Shown piece after piece: positions 26,501 through 41,500 of a stretch of DNA of 64,000 bases (within the stretch, counting starts at the first letter, position 1; each line of letters begins with the position of its first letter). The DNA comes from Mytilisepta virgata. Lineage: Eukaryota > Mollusca > Bivalvia > Mytilida > Mytilidae. The stretch covers positions 37,462,230 through 37,526,229 of the forward strand of contig CM051516.1 in the NCBI GenBank assembly GCA_028015205.1. Reading direction: 5' to 3'. Both the position numbers and the translations under genes were made by a program. The notes beneath the pieces were generated by a model. That model had not been told where the DNA came from, did not search any database, and saw nothing but the letters and a program-made list of their open reading frames with translations.

Positions 26501-29500
26501 CCAATTGTAAAATCAAATAGTCCCTTGTCATTATTGATGATTGAATCGCGGAATCATTGTACTTTTGTTTGGAAATTAAATTATAAGGAATTTTTCAAAT
26601 TTCCGAACAGGTTATACTTCAATAACCTGGTTTGGGTCAGTTTACGCTATTCATAAACCGTTTCGCGGTTTATTATACGTTAACTTACCCAAACAGAGTT
26701 ATATCGTATAACTTGTTCAAAAACTGGAAACATTCTTAAATAATTAAATATTGGATGTAACGCGTCATTTGATTGGGCAATTTGTTTTTTCGTCTATCAT
26801 ATCATAGACTAAATTTTCTTTTCTACTATGACGTCATTAAAGGAAATCCCAAAGTTTAAGTTAATACGATACATTAGCAGGGGGAGATAATGACATCGTC
26901 AAGAGATACACATTGTGACGTCATAGAATCCTTCAAGAAAAACCTTTATACCATTCTTAAATTTGGGGTTTTTCTCAAATAGCTCTGCATTAAGCACATG
27001 GACCCCGTTTTTTTTCTTTTGCAAACAGAAACTCATTTCTTAAAGTTAAGTATACTAAAATTTAAAGAAACAATCAGTGGAGGGTTTTTTCTACATGCAT
27101 CTAAAGTTACCAAATTAAAATTATAAATATTCCTTATTTGACTTAAATTTGCATAATTTCCTTATTAGTTTATCAATCTTTATCATCAGGTATTTTTTAG
27201 AAGACAATGTCTATGTGGTTGGGAATATTTTACAAAAGACCTGGTGTATCTTTTTTCGTTAAAAAGTTAGACTTTTTTGTAGCACTCTGGAAAAATGAAA
27301 AATTTAGGGTTTTTGGCTCAAATATACCAAAATCAGTGTTGATTATCTTAAAACCTAAGTCACAAAGGTATGTTTTTTTTTATACATATTTGAAAAGTAT
27401 ACATACAAATTGACCATCAATTTTCAGCAAAAATTCAGTGGAGGAACCTTTTTGTAGCGTATTTCCTTAAGACCTCAAAACAACCGTTGTAATTGAATTA
27501 TAAGGATTGGCAGTAATTGTGTTTTCAGTCTATTCGAAATACTCTCAATATGCACATTGAGTTATTTATTGTGCACCACGTGATTGATGTTATATCTTCA
27601 TAGACTGATAAAAACATTACAGTCAATCCTTAAATATTTAGAAGCATTTGAACATTTTTTTTATACAGAATGTAAAGATACGAAAGACAATTGCTTTAAC
27701 TATGCCGATGACAAATGTTTGGGAATTTATGAACCATGGGCTAGGCTCAATTGTGCGTTCAGGTGTGGATACTGTGCAGGTAAGAATGTTACCACATGTA
27801 ATTAGATTTTAATTCCTTAAAGATGTTTTTAATTTAAGAAATCAAAAACGAATATTATCAGAATAATATTTTTAATATATGAAAAACATATTTACATTTA
27901 ATAAGAATAATTTCAAATGAAACAACACGACAATAACGTATTTATCAAAGAATTTATTATTACCACTGAATAGAGACCGCTACATGTACATGTTGACTCA
28001 AAGTGCTCGAATGTATCACCAGCTGAGCAGTTATAAAAACGTTAAAATTTGTGGAAACTATGAAGTATCTTCTTCGAACATATCTCTGTCATAGATGGTT
28101 TTACGCTTTTGCTAATATTGACATTTTTGAAGTTGCTCTTCCAATAAATCGGTTTTCAACATTTCAGGACTTGATCATAACTGATGAGTCTTAAATAGAC
28201 GAAATTTGAACATTTTACATTGTGTGCATGATAATTATTTACTGTAAATTTGTAAAATTTCTTTTCTATTCCGTATTTTCCCTTCATATTTTAAGATTTG
28301 TTTATATTTTTTATAACATTTGTCATGCTGCACTAAAAAGAAACGACACAACTGTGACATGCGTTATTTGAATGTACCCTGCAATATTCCGCGGAACTTT
28401 TCTAAAAGTAATTTCAGAATCACGACGTCGAGTTATTCTCTATTCTCGGACGTATACTGGTACCTTGAAGTGACTGGTACCTTTGAGGAGAAATGACATA
28501 TTCTAAATTTTAAATTTCCTTGTCAATGTGTATATAAAATTACAGCCAATGAAAGGAAAACAAAAACTTTTGATATTCCGAAGGTCATGATCATGTTTCG
28601 GACCTGTACTAAATGCCGGAAGAGCTATGAAAAAAGAGTCTTACAAATTAATTTTTTAGAGACACGGACTATTATATACCCTGCAATATCAATTGATACT
28701 TAAAAGTCATCTATAGTGTTGTAATTGTAAATGTTTGACGGTCATGGTATAAAAATCAAAATAAAAGATAAAAAAAGAAATATATCAAAACTCTTATCAT
28801 AAAGAGAACAAATAAACATGCAAAAAGAACAATCAATTAGACAGAAAAATGAACAACCACAAGCAAAACAAGTAAACACTGGAAACTAAAAAACAATGAA
28901 CAACATAAACTCCTATAAAAACCAGGAGTGAACAGGAATCCAGAAGGGTAAATAGTTCCTGCTCCGTATACGGCACCCGTCGTGAAGTTCAACAACAAAG
29001 TCAGTCCGGTGGTAGTCACAAGTCGGTGGAGGTACATGAAATGTTACGACAGTGGGAACGGGTCCATCATCATCTTAGATATTGGATATTGGAACTGTCA
29101 TAATATATTTTTAATTTGTGAGCACGATTGAAAAAATTTAAAAATCACATTCATGCTCCATATACTAACAGATAAATGATTCCTCTCCCAGAAGTGTCTC
29201 ATTGTCATAGACAAAAAATTCTTGTTACATGTATGGCGGCAAACGTAACTTTTTCGACAATGTAAACACTTTTGTTTTTCAGAAAAACCCCCTTGTATTG
29301 ACCATGTCTCAAACTGCAATGAATATGAGGACAATTTATGTACAGAACCGAGTTATGCAGGATGGGTTAGATTAAACTGTAGGAAATATTGCAGGAAATG
29401 TGAAGGTAACGAAATTCGCATATGTAAATCCATGGTAGTATGCTCATTTTACTAAACGTTTTTTATGAGTTATTGATAAAATGTCAATTAGAAAAAGCAG

Positions 29501-32500
29501 TCTCCTTCACAGTAAGCGTTTACCTCAAAGCTGAAGACGTTAACGACCTTTAAGATAAGTAACATTAATAAAGACGTTGTTTAGTTGTTTTTTATACTAT
29601 GTTCCATTGTTGCTTTATCTTATACTTTATTATTCAACATGAAAGGCTTATCATGAATAAATCATTTAAGTCATAGCCAAAATTCAAGGTAGCTTTACTT
29701 TCATACTGCAATAAAATCAATACAATTTTTTATGAAAAGATGTTAAACATATTTCTTCAAAATACTATTTATGTATCAATTTACACTTTCTTTTTCAGCT
29801 CCAAATCATGATAATCTATTAAATAAAACCACTGCTACATCACAGACAACTACTCACGTGTCACCGACAGCTGCCAGTATGAAGCAACCAATATTTCATA
29901 CGACAACCACTGCCACACCAAAAACAACCACTGGTGTAAATTTACCAACTACCAGTGAGAATCGACCAAAACTGCAAACGGCAGGTTATAACAAAGATGT
30001 TTTAACATATACGAAAAATGTAAAGTGTTAGTACATACCACGGAAATGTTCATGATCTTAATGGGACTGTTTTGAACGTAATCATTCTGCTGAGCGAAAT
30101 ATAATCTTTTCGGCTTAAACTTGTCAAAGTATAGGAATAATACTATTGCATAAAATCATGAAATGACTTTAAGATCAAAATAACTATATATATATAGTTA
30201 ATGAAAAGAACAAATATACATCAGGAGCAAATAAAAAAAAACGCAATCCATTGGACAGACAAACCCCGGAAGACAAATGCACGACGACAAGCACAGCAAA
30301 TAAACACTAAAAACTAAAAAAACAATGTACAACTCCTATAAAGTGAACTCAGGTGCTCCGAAAGGGTAAGAGGTTCTTGCTCCGTATACTGCGCCGTCGT
30401 GAAATTCAACAAAGTCAATCCGGTGAAAGTCAGAAATCGGTGGAGGTACTTGAAATGTTACGATAGTGGGAACTGGTCCAACATCATCTTAGATATTGGA
30501 ACACTGTAACGGTCAATCAATTCATGATGACGACTGTAAAATTTCTGAAGTGATGACATCAACTTATCCTTGATAAAACCCTGGTTAAGAAACTTTTCTG
30601 ACAGCAGTACTCCTCTTTGTCGAAAGTCAGGGTAACTCACGCATGCTCTTGAATATCGGATAAGCTGGGAAATATAGACGCCTTATCACACTTCTGGTAA
30701 CATAATTTCAAAGCAACCGTTAAGTTTTCCCTCAGCTAACTTGATGCATATTGTATAGCAATGTAGTAACCAATAAATTTAGCGTGCAATATTCTACAGC
30801 CCATTCAGTATTATAGATTAATTTGACAGTCAAAAAGATCTTACTAAAACAAAACAAAAAAGAAACAAAAAACAAAAACATAATAAAAAAAACAGTTGGA
30901 CGATTCCGTGAAATTGAATTCCAAGGCAATACAAAATCACGAGAATGGAAAATAGCAAACAAAGGCCACGTAGATACATGTATAATAAGAGAATAAAAAT
31001 TCCAGAAGGACGTGAAATCTTACTGCTGTTGTCGATGAGAAATTGCAACATATGAACAACATAAATCTAAGAGTAACTTTTGTTAGAATCGGTGTGTTTT
31101 TTTTTGTTTTTTTTGTTTTATAAAATAAGCCTTATCCTTACCTAATAACAGATAGGTATATATTTGTAAACCTTATTTTGTCCAGAAACACTGGTGAATT
31201 AGCCCTCGAGGAAAACATTTTGCATTTTTCGTATGGAAGGGTCGTATACATGTTCGAAAAATCTAAATTTTTATGCTATTGCAATAGGTAAGGTCACTAG
31301 AAGAGAGTCATTCCTGTAAGTCTTCAGCATTTTTAAGTCGAGCAACTGTTGATAATATGCCTTGTAATTGAACAATATATCTTACTACAATTTTCACATG
31401 AAATAATAGTTTTTGTATCATTTTATCTATTTATTATTATTTTTTGCTGGAATAAATTTATATCTTACCAGAATTTTCACTTGAGATAATAGGTTTCTAG
31501 CTCAAAAGGGACCTTATACCGTCACTTGGCGTTCGTCGTCGTAACCTATTAAATAATCTCCTCTGAAACTACTGGCCGGGCCAAATACTTTCAGTCTTTT
31601 CCTGGATGGGAAATACAGTTTTTGGCTTATATCTTAAAAACTAAAGCAGTTAGAGCAAAACTGACACTCGTAAAAAATATTAGGAGGTCAAGATCTATCT
31701 CAGGTGAATCATTCAACCCATGTTGGGTTATTACTCCTGGATTGTTAATTATAGGGAAATTTTCCAGTTTTAGGTTATTAACTTGAATATTATAATAGAT
31801 GAAGACAAACTGTAAACAGCAAATTACACAGTAAGATCTACAAATAAGGCAAATGACCGAAATCGTCAATTGACCCCTTAAAGGAGTGTTTGCCTATGAA
31901 AGATTATTTACATGTAAAATAATGGGTTGTAGACTCTATAAGTTACGTGTAAAAGTCAAAAAGAAATGTCAAGAGTCAACGTCATTGAAAAAGTGCATAG
32001 CAACTGATGAAAAAGTGCCTAGCAACCATTTATATTTAGATTCAGGACCCTATAATATAGCTGTACAAGTCAATATTGAGGCTCAAGGGTCAAGGTCATT
32101 GAAAAAGTCCATATCAACTGATGGAAAAGTCCCTAGCAAACAGATATATTTGGCTTCAGGATTCTACAATTTACCTGTGCGAGTCAAAATGGAAGGTTAA
32201 GAGTCAAGGCCATTGAAAAGTACAAAGCAACCGATGAAAAAGCCCCTAGCAACCATATATATCTGGGTTCAGGATTCTATATTTTAGCTGTACAAGTCAA
32301 TAATAAGGCGGAAAATGTGACGGTATGCATTAAATAGTGAAAAAAATCATTGATGCAAGATCTACACACAAAATTACAAGTGAGCGATTCATGCTCTTGT
32401 TTGTATTATTTTGTCTTTGTATTATTTTTTTTTGCTGGATTAAAGTTAAGATTATCGGTACTAAATATCGATAAAAGAATACTCAAAGCAATAAAACAGT

Positions 32501-35500
32501 AGGCAAAATACAAAGACCAGGCGAATTCGTGGGAACATTAACATACCCCAAAAAAATTACACAAAGACAAAACCAAAGGAAAAAACAAGTATATATCTAA
32601 CCAAAGAGAATTAGAACAGAGACAACTCAGAATTTAAGCACTTGGAGATGAACTCGGACAAAAAACGGGAATGACAACACATGATCTGGAAGAGTAAGCA
32701 TGACCTGCTCTTTAACGGCACCCGTCGCAGTTTTTGAAGACTCAATGCCATTAAGATTTGAAATCTTAATTGAAGGTATCTATTCTAATTTGTGAGAGAA
32801 ACATATCGTTCAATAAAGTTGTAATGGCGACGGTAAAACTTATCGAGTGATGATATTGAATCTGAATATAACCTTATGTTAGAAGTAACTGCATGACAAG
32901 AACGTCAACGTAAAATAAAATACACGACTGAAAGTAACGAATCAAGTGCGAAACGTAAAAGCAATTAGCTTGATATCGGCACATTATCACTAAGAAAAGG
33001 GAAGTTATAATCATCACGTTTGCTATGTAATACCGAGTAAGTTTAATCATAAATATGATTATTAATGTCTTCCTTCAGTATCGTAGTGCGTGTGTAAGTA
33101 AATGTTTGCTTAAATATGATTTTTTTATAAACAGTACACATGTATCTGGTGTAAATAAATTGAGTTGTAAATAGCTTTATCTGTTATGTGTCAGTGCTTT
33201 TTTTATATATCAATACATGAACCTCGAATACGTTTTCTTTGACGATGTATCACAAAACAAATTATACGAGCAGCAACAAATAAATCTAACGAATGAGCAT
33301 TCTGTGATACCAATTTTGACGCAGTAGATGTGAAAACGATTGTAGAGCATATTCAAATGCTAAAAGACCAAAACCATCACAGGCTTTGGTCATTTTATGA
33401 CAGTAAAGATAAAATTGAGTTATGGACTGATAATCTGATTTTGGTAAATATGTAATCAGAACTGCTGTTTTTCAACAAGGAAAGAAACAGATGTCAGATC
33501 GTTTAGTTTGTGAAACAATGTTTAGTTCACATCAATATTTTATTTGTTAAAAAATAGTATGACATGTATATGTAAAAGAATAAAATATTTTTTTTTTATT
33601 TAACAGCTTCTCAACATACATTCAAGGATTGTGGTGAGTTACCTATTAATTCGAATTATCTACGAGAAATTGTGTAGATTGTAAAAAATGAAAAAAAGTA
33701 CACAACCAAAATTCCAAACTATATACTTGAATATATATATCAGAAAAAGAATACCAAAGAAATAAGACAGTTAACAAATTTCAGAAGATCAAATTCAAAA
33801 GACAATGAGTATACTGATACTGCAAACAAATATCACGAATACACCACCAGAAGGAGAAGAAAAAAATTGCTACCCAAAGAATATCAGAACAACAGCACTT
33901 GTGGTGTAAATTCAAACACGAAATAAATCGGAAGTGACATCAGGTTTAGTTTCAACATATTTTATTTGCCCCAAAACAACAACAGGGACGCTTAGGTTGT
34001 TAAATAAATCTTTCCTGAATAAAGTGTTTAGTGGGCAATCAAAAAAGTAGTGAAATGCGCTTTTTTCATAATTACCACAACAAGAAGACGGATCTCCTAT
34101 TATGTCGGCTTTATATAAATAATAATTAAGAAATTATGCATATCATCTTAATTAGGTTAAAATTCTATTTAATTTTAATATTAATTTAGATTTAAACTTG
34201 AATCCAGCTTTCTGATAGAAGGGTCCAGGCCATCCCATGGTCGAATCGTTGAAGGGATAAATTATTCTTTTGTAAGAGATAGTTTTGGTAAAATAGGGTT
34301 ATGATATAGTCCCCGTTTCTAAGGAGATACATGGTAGTACTCTGTATTGTTGGGGAAATCAAATTACACAGGAAGTTTTAGTAATTTAGTAATAGTATAC
34401 AACATTTGTGTTTTTCTCCTATGCCGTCTTTCTTTTTACGTTTTCCACACTATTTCGCGATAAATCCTTTCAGTTTTAGTTGATAAAGGTAATCCTGCAA
34501 CTATTCTTGAGACTTCTAACTGTATATTTTTTAATTCATTTGTATATAGCTATTTTTTCAGGGTTTATCAGCAGCATTATGACTAACAATGTCTGGTCTT
34601 GATGCATTATTTGGATTCAATATTGCAATTATGCCTACATTTCACTTTTTTCTATTATTACAGAATAAGATATTATTATTTTTCTGTTTTCTGTTCAAGA
34701 TTAATGAGAGGGTGCTTTTTTTCGTCTAATTTGGAAATAAAGCAAAAATACTTATTGAGAATGTTAAATTTCTCGCTGTCCTCGTGCACTATTTCTCTTA
34801 TAGATGGATAATTAATAATATTTCTGAAGGGTGGGATATTGTATGAAAATGGATCAGATTTTATCAACATTTTCATAAGTTTCCAATAGATTTTAGGATT
34901 TGATGTATTTTCTAAAATATCTATATTGTTTTGAAATAGCTCTTCTGCGGTTATTTTCATATTATCAACCTTATTTCTTTTTTGTTTATACCTTAGAATA
35001 TCTGAGTTTCATTTGAATTTTTGCACTTTTCAAAATCTCTTACTTCAAGAGTTTTTTTTATAATTTAAGTTTTTTATACTTTCATCGTTAAACCAGGCCT
35101 TATCATTACTTCTCACATTGAATGTATTTTGGGGTATAACAGAATATAACATTATTGACACTTAGAAAGTTAAGTCATTACATTTCAAGTACACTGCTGA
35201 CGCTTACCTCGCTGCCAAACTGGATTCAGTCAATAGATGTGATACGACAAGGAGGTCCCAAGAGCCTGAATCGCTCACTTGTTTTTTCGTGTACATCTTG
35301 CATTAATGATTATTTTTGCTATTTAATGTATGCCATCGCATTTATCGCCTTAATATTGACTTGTACAGCTAAAATATAGAACCCTGAACCCAAAATATGT
35401 CTTGTTGCTGGGGACTTTTTCATCGGTTTTCTAGGGATTTTCTCAATGACTTTGACGCTTGGCCTTTCTTTGGACTTGTACAGGTAAATTATAGGGTACC

Positions 35501-38500
35501 TACCCCAAATATATATATATGGTTGCTAGGGACTTTTTATCGGTTGCTTTGGACTTTTTCAATGACCTTGACTCTTTACCCTCCATCTTACTTGAACAGC
35601 TACCATTTAATTTATTTCAAGTTATGGTGAAGTCAATGAGCCAATAATTGCATTTTTCACCTATGTTCTATTTTTAGCTTGGCAGCCATGTTTCTCAATG
35701 GAAAATTAAAAAAAAAAAAGAACACAAACTTTAAACTAGATAACCGAAGGATCTTTCAGCCGACGTTTGGCTGATTTTGATCCTGTAGTTTCAGAGGAGA
35801 CGATTTTTGAAAGTTTACAAAGAGGACGAAAAAATGTGAAAAATTGTCTTAAAAGGGCAAAAACTCTAATAAGGGGTCAATTAACGATTTTGGTCCTGTT
35901 GACTTATTTGTAGATCTTACTTTGTTCAACAGTTTTGTTGTTTACAGTTTGTCTTTATAATAATATTCAAGATAACAACCTAAAGCTCCCAAATTTCCTT
36001 AAAATTAACATATCAGTGGCAATAACCCAACAAAGGGTTGACAGATTTGTCTGAAAATGTCATGGCATGTAGATCTTGATGTGATGAACAATTTTACCAA
36101 GGTTTTGCTCTAAATGCTTTAGTTTTTGAGATATAAGCCAAAAACTGCAGTTTACCCCTTTCTTCTATTTTTAGCCATAGCGGTCATGTTTCTTGACGGA
36201 CCAATAAATAAAACATATACTTTATTTTAGATACCCTATGGATTATTCAGACTAAGTTTGGCTGTAATTAGTTTCAGAGCGGAAGATCTTTGAAAAAGTT
36301 TACGACGACGGACGTCGGACGCCGAGTGATGGCAACAGCTTACATTTCCTATTAGGACAAGTGAGCTAATAAGTGGCAGCCATGTTGAATTCCGGATCGG
36401 CACCAAAAACATAAACTTTGTTAATGACCATTATCTGATCATTCAGGCATAATATTACTTCAATCTGTCAAACGGTTTCTGACAAGAAGCTGTTTGTACG
36501 TATTTCCTATAAATGTGTCCCGCGGTGGCGGCCATCTTGGATTTCAGATCGGAACGAAAAACATATATATGCTTTTGTAGTTTCAGAGAAGATCATATTG
36601 AAATTTCAGCCAATCAGAGTGCATGATTGATCCTGGCAGCCGTGTTAGATTTCGTTTCGGATCGGCACCAATAACATTGATTTTGTTAAGGACCATCATC
36701 TAATCATTCAGGCATAATATTACTTCCATCTATCAAAAGGTTTCTGAAAAGATGTTTGTATGAATTTCCCATAGAATCCTATATTAAATATTTCCCCTGG
36801 TTGCGGCCATCTTCGATTTAAGATCGGCACAAAAAAACTTAAAATTTGTAGAGGACCGTGTAAGGACCATTCCTGCAATATTACAAGTCAATTGATTTGT
36901 AGTTCCAGAAAGAAGATTTTTTAAATTTCAGCCAGTCAGAGTGCATATATGGCATTGCAGCCATATCGAATTTAGGATCAGAACCAAAAACATCAACTTT
37001 GTACAGGACAATCCAATAAATATGCCCACCAAGTTTGGTTTCAATTGGCCATGTGTTTTGAAGAACATTGAAATGTGAAAAGTTAACGGACGGACGAAGG
37101 ACGCGAAGTGATGGCAAAAGCTCATCCTGTCTTTAGCCAGGTGAGCTTAAAAAGGCTGTTTATCTGTAAGTGTTACGTCCAATAGAAACGCTAGAATGAT
37201 CAATTAATTAATATCATAAATTTTAAAACGTCCAGAATAATGTTCCTGTTTTTTTACTCACCAGACTGGAATGGATTTCGTCTGAAACTTTATTTTTGTA
37301 CACTTTAAACAGGACTACACACTGGGGGGAAGATCCTTGGATGAGCCCCTTTTCAAAATTGTGTCTTTGGGTATATATTTCGAAGCAATAAGCTTGCCTT
37401 TGATAAACTTATCATGTTATTTTTATTCATCATACTGGGGACAATTTTGACTAGACTTTGGCATAATTATACTCGTGTGCCCTGTATTATAATCTATTTT
37501 AGGGGTCCCGCCGCAGATATAAAGAAAAATCAATCAAGCATTTTTTTAATCTTTAAAAGTACAGCCACCTTTAAAATGTATAGTTTAACCCAATAAAATC
37601 TTCAGAAAACCTGAATTTGAATAACTTGACAAATGCTTACCATCATTGTTCTTTCACAGTTGTGTCTAGTGGTTAAATCTTAAGACGAATGTTTTATTAA
37701 CTGTCTCTAAATTTTAAAAAATTGAATATTCAAACGAAAAGATACGTCGAATATGACAAAAAACATGAATTTTATTTTCGTTCGTGCTTTATGGAAGCCA
37801 TGTCTTGCTACAGAATTTTCGCCAAAATAAGCACACAAAGTGCTACTGTAGTTACCAATATCCCATTTTATTTTAATTAATGTGATAACTATACTTGTTT
37901 GTACATTTTAGGCAGTGAGATCGGAAAACTGGATTTCATTCATATTAGTCCACCTTGTGAATATGATCGATATCACAACAACAATTTTAATGTCTGCAGA
38001 GCTATACTGAAACGGAATGAAACCTCGACCATAAATATTACTATTACTTCAAGTGAGTTACTTAAAGCTGAAGTAAACTTATATTTTCCAGTTATAACTA
38101 ACACCATGAACATATTTATATATTTATTTTGTAGCCGGTTTTAATGTGTTGATTTCATGTTTGAAAATATGTTAATAGATGTATATAAGAGCAATTAATT
38201 AATGGAATATGACGATTTAAATTAACCTGATTTGTTCGTGGAATATTACAAAATAGTGTACTCCATAAGGTAACATGTGTGAAAATATCGAGTTTAAATA
38301 TCAGCCACATTAAGACCGTAGCTGAAAGAAAAAACCCAAGTAAAAAACCTTTAAAATGAAAAAGAGCTTTTCATTTGATATTATTTGACTGTGACGTCAA
38401 AAAATGTTTTTATGTCTTAACATAAGATTTTCCAGAGAAGAAGAAAAAAACAAAAAAATATACATAAATAATGTTTTTTCCACATGAGTTCTCTTTAAGA

Positions 38501-41500
38501 ACAAGTTTAGAGTTTATTTTTAATTAGAAGCTAAGTAAAGTGAGAGGATTCGTTTTTGTTGCTACTTGCATAGCCAGTATGATATTGGACGTCACAATTA
38601 TCACCGATTGGATGTCGAAAATACATAAATCGTATTCAATATATACCGGAGTACTAAAAATATTATGGAAGTCTATAAGACGTGACACAGAAAACTAAAC
38701 AGAATTACAACAAGACAGCACAAAAATGCAGCGTCTTTCGCATTATTCCTCCGCGCTTTACTGGGGAAAGACTTGAATTTTAAATACTTTGTTGAAGAGT
38801 TTTAAGTCTCCATTTTGAACTCGTGGAAGAACCTATTATTCTCCAAAACTACCAGTAACTTTTACCCGTTTCTGTTTTATATATATCCACTCACTTTTGT
38901 GGTATACATGTACAGCATAAAATTCAACTTTCTAACACTTAATAGTTGGAAAGATCCATTATTCAAAGGGGTATACAGGCAATTACATGTACAAGGCGAA
39001 GTTGAAAAATTTCCAATGCAATAATTAACATTTTGTTTCTATCAATTTTTTTTCGTATCCAATTTACATTGCTATCTTTTGTACAAAGAATCAAGGAGTG
39101 AAATGTTTTGGTTACTCAATAACGACAAAAAGGTTTTTAAGGATTTGCTTAATTGTGATACTCGGTTAGTAAATGTACCAGCATATAATACATATACGAG
39201 ATACGTTGGTGTTGTTTTCAGGAGTGTATGAAAATATTTAATATATTTAGATTATTATATAAGGGATCGAGCAACCTTTCAAAATTTTTATTGGTGCAAA
39301 AAACGGCCCGATAATAAGGATTTTTTTCGCAACAACCATAAAAGAAAAATTGCCCAGTATATTTTCATCATTGTGATACGTTTTTTTATTCATCATAGCA
39401 TTATTTAAATTGTTCTACCTATATATAGTTTAACATTGTTGATAATAAAACAGTCGAACAAAATGTTAATTGAAATAAGAATGAAATACAATTAAAAATA
39501 AAACCAAAATAGGGATGGCATCGTGTACTTGTATAATGCGTAATTAATTTGAATTCAACTGATAATATTTCTAATATGTTTTTTTGTTTCATAATACTGA
39601 TTCAGCAGTGAGTAAAAGAATCTCTATAGACATTCGTCGACATACCTTGTAGATAAGTCTAATACTTTAATAAGACATAAATTTTCACTACTGGCTAATC
39701 ATCATTTAAAGATTCAAAAATTAACACTTCAAGTAATTTGACAAATCGGCATGTGATGGAGACCTTGATATGTAACTGCTAAGAAAGGGGAAGTTCACAA
39801 CCAGAAATTGAAATCATCACGTTTGTCATAAAGTTTTGTTTATAATCGCCCATTATGTGCAAGTACATATCTAGATATGACGCAGAAGTTGGTGTATCTG
39901 TGGTCTCCTTAATTTCAAGTTCACTGGGATAGATGAGATGTAGGTTATCCTTAAACATAGGATTATTAAGTGACAAAACATCATCAATATAGCGGAAACT
40001 GAAATTAAAGAAGTAGACTGGTTTCCGTTCTTCCGATTCAGTAACCCCTATAAAAAGTTAGGTAGACATGCAATCATGAACATGTCGGCCAAAAGCTGAA
40101 CCCAATTTGTCCCCATTGGAACGCCGATCGTCTATTAAAAAACCTGTCCTCCAAACTCAAAAGATGTTGCCGATGAGAAATTCCAGCATATTAAAATCAA
40201 TTGACTCAGAGTACTTTTTGTTAGGATTGGTGTGTTTTTTGACAAAATGGAGAAATGGGTACATGTACTAATGCAAAACAATGAAATTATACCAGCGAAT
40301 GCTATAAATAAATCTAATTCAAGAAACTTTTCTTACCCACATGTAAAAAACAATGAACCACTCTCAAGCTTAATTTTACGTTATGTTTACAATGGGGAAA
40401 GTTTTAAAAACGTTATGAAAAATCTCAACGGGGAAGGACGTATTGTTCATTGTTGTAGTTGTAGAAAAGCTCAGTTTTCAGACATTTGTCAATAATTTTA
40501 CTTATAAAGTCTTTCAACGCTTGTTATTAATCGAATTCTGAAAAACTTGGTTATGTGCAAAGACTTTAAAACACTTACCAAAAAAACGGGGAGTGACACC
40601 AAAGCGTTCTAAATGTGTTGTATGGACATACTTTTATATGCTTCACAACATTTCAGCAGAAAGTTGTTTATGAGGTGTGAGACATGTACTTGTTGAAGGC
40701 TGTACAACGACACCTGAAAGGACATGTGAACTTTTGCCATCACTCCGTCGTCCGTCTGTCGTCCGTCGTAAACTTTTTCAAAGATCTTCTCCTCTGAAAC
40801 CACTGAACCAATTACAGCCATACTTAGTCGGAATGATCCTTAGGGTATCTAGAATAAATTTGTGTTTTATTTTATTGTCCGTCGAGAAACATGGCTAAAA
40901 ATAGAACATAGGGGGTAAACTGCAGTTTTTGGCATATGTCTCAAATACTTAAGCATTTAGACAAACTGACATGGGGTAAAAATGTCCATCAGGTCAATAT
41001 CTACCTGCCATGAAATTTTCAGACGAATCGTTCAACACTTTGTTGGGCCCTGAATTGTTAATTTTAAGGTAACAGGTGCGTAAATAGCTTGTCCAACGAT
41101 TTTTTAAAGAAATTGTATACACTTACAAATTCAGGAAATATAAAGGAAAACCGAAAAAAATAAGTGGGTAACCGATCTACTTTCAGAGTTACAGCCATTT
41201 GAAAATTTCAGGAAAACACTATAAAGATAATAGAAATTGCACAAAATTTTTCTAAAAAATCTGAAATTTTCTTTTTAATCTATTCTATAGTAAAAACCAA
41301 TCCTACGATTTTTCTTAAAAAACTACATGTAATCATGAAAATTTCCTTTCTTTTAATGTATTATTTGCATGGAGCCGTTGAAAAGGAGTTACCGACTAAA
41401 AAAACGCCATAATTGCATAACGTCAATGGAATGGATTTCACGAGGTCACGTCTTTCTTTGCAGAGTTATCGTCTTTCAATATACATACATAATTAATCAG

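Larger units (their letters stand above)
24266..27668 (+). other. Intron 7
   Basis: Contains a foldback element (24,957-26,394) and a family-5 repeat (26,825-27,475). An unassigned open frame of 92 codons (24,491-24,769) lies near its start, but its phase does not fit between exons 7 and 8. Confidence 0.6.
29985..33606 (+). other. Intron 10
   Basis: Holds a retroelement remnant (30,205-31,100), an inverted family-4 repeat (31,498-32,403) and an A-rich dispersed segment (about 32,460-32,830) whose GACCTGCTCTTTAACGGCACCCGTCG phrase echoes families 1 and 2. No further exon recognised. Confidence 0.55.
33634..37911 (+). other. Intron 11
   Basis: Contains a LINE remnant (33,950-35,150) and two adjoining family-4 repeats (35,247-37,147). 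The last 760 bases and the first 300 are featureless. Confidence 0.6.

Noticed and set aside
27669..29405. ShKT domains taken as venom toxins
   Set aside because: ShKT modules are common in non-toxic secreted and enzymatic proteins, and here they are embedded in a large multidomain protein.
31886..32200. 104-codon open frame on the + strand
   Set aside because: It lies wholly in an inverted family-4 repeat, and its internal repetition follows the DNA modules.
40232..40495. 87-codon + strand frame with a CSCRK ending
   Set aside because: Its start overlaps the antisense of an RT remnant; no splice sites or homology support it.
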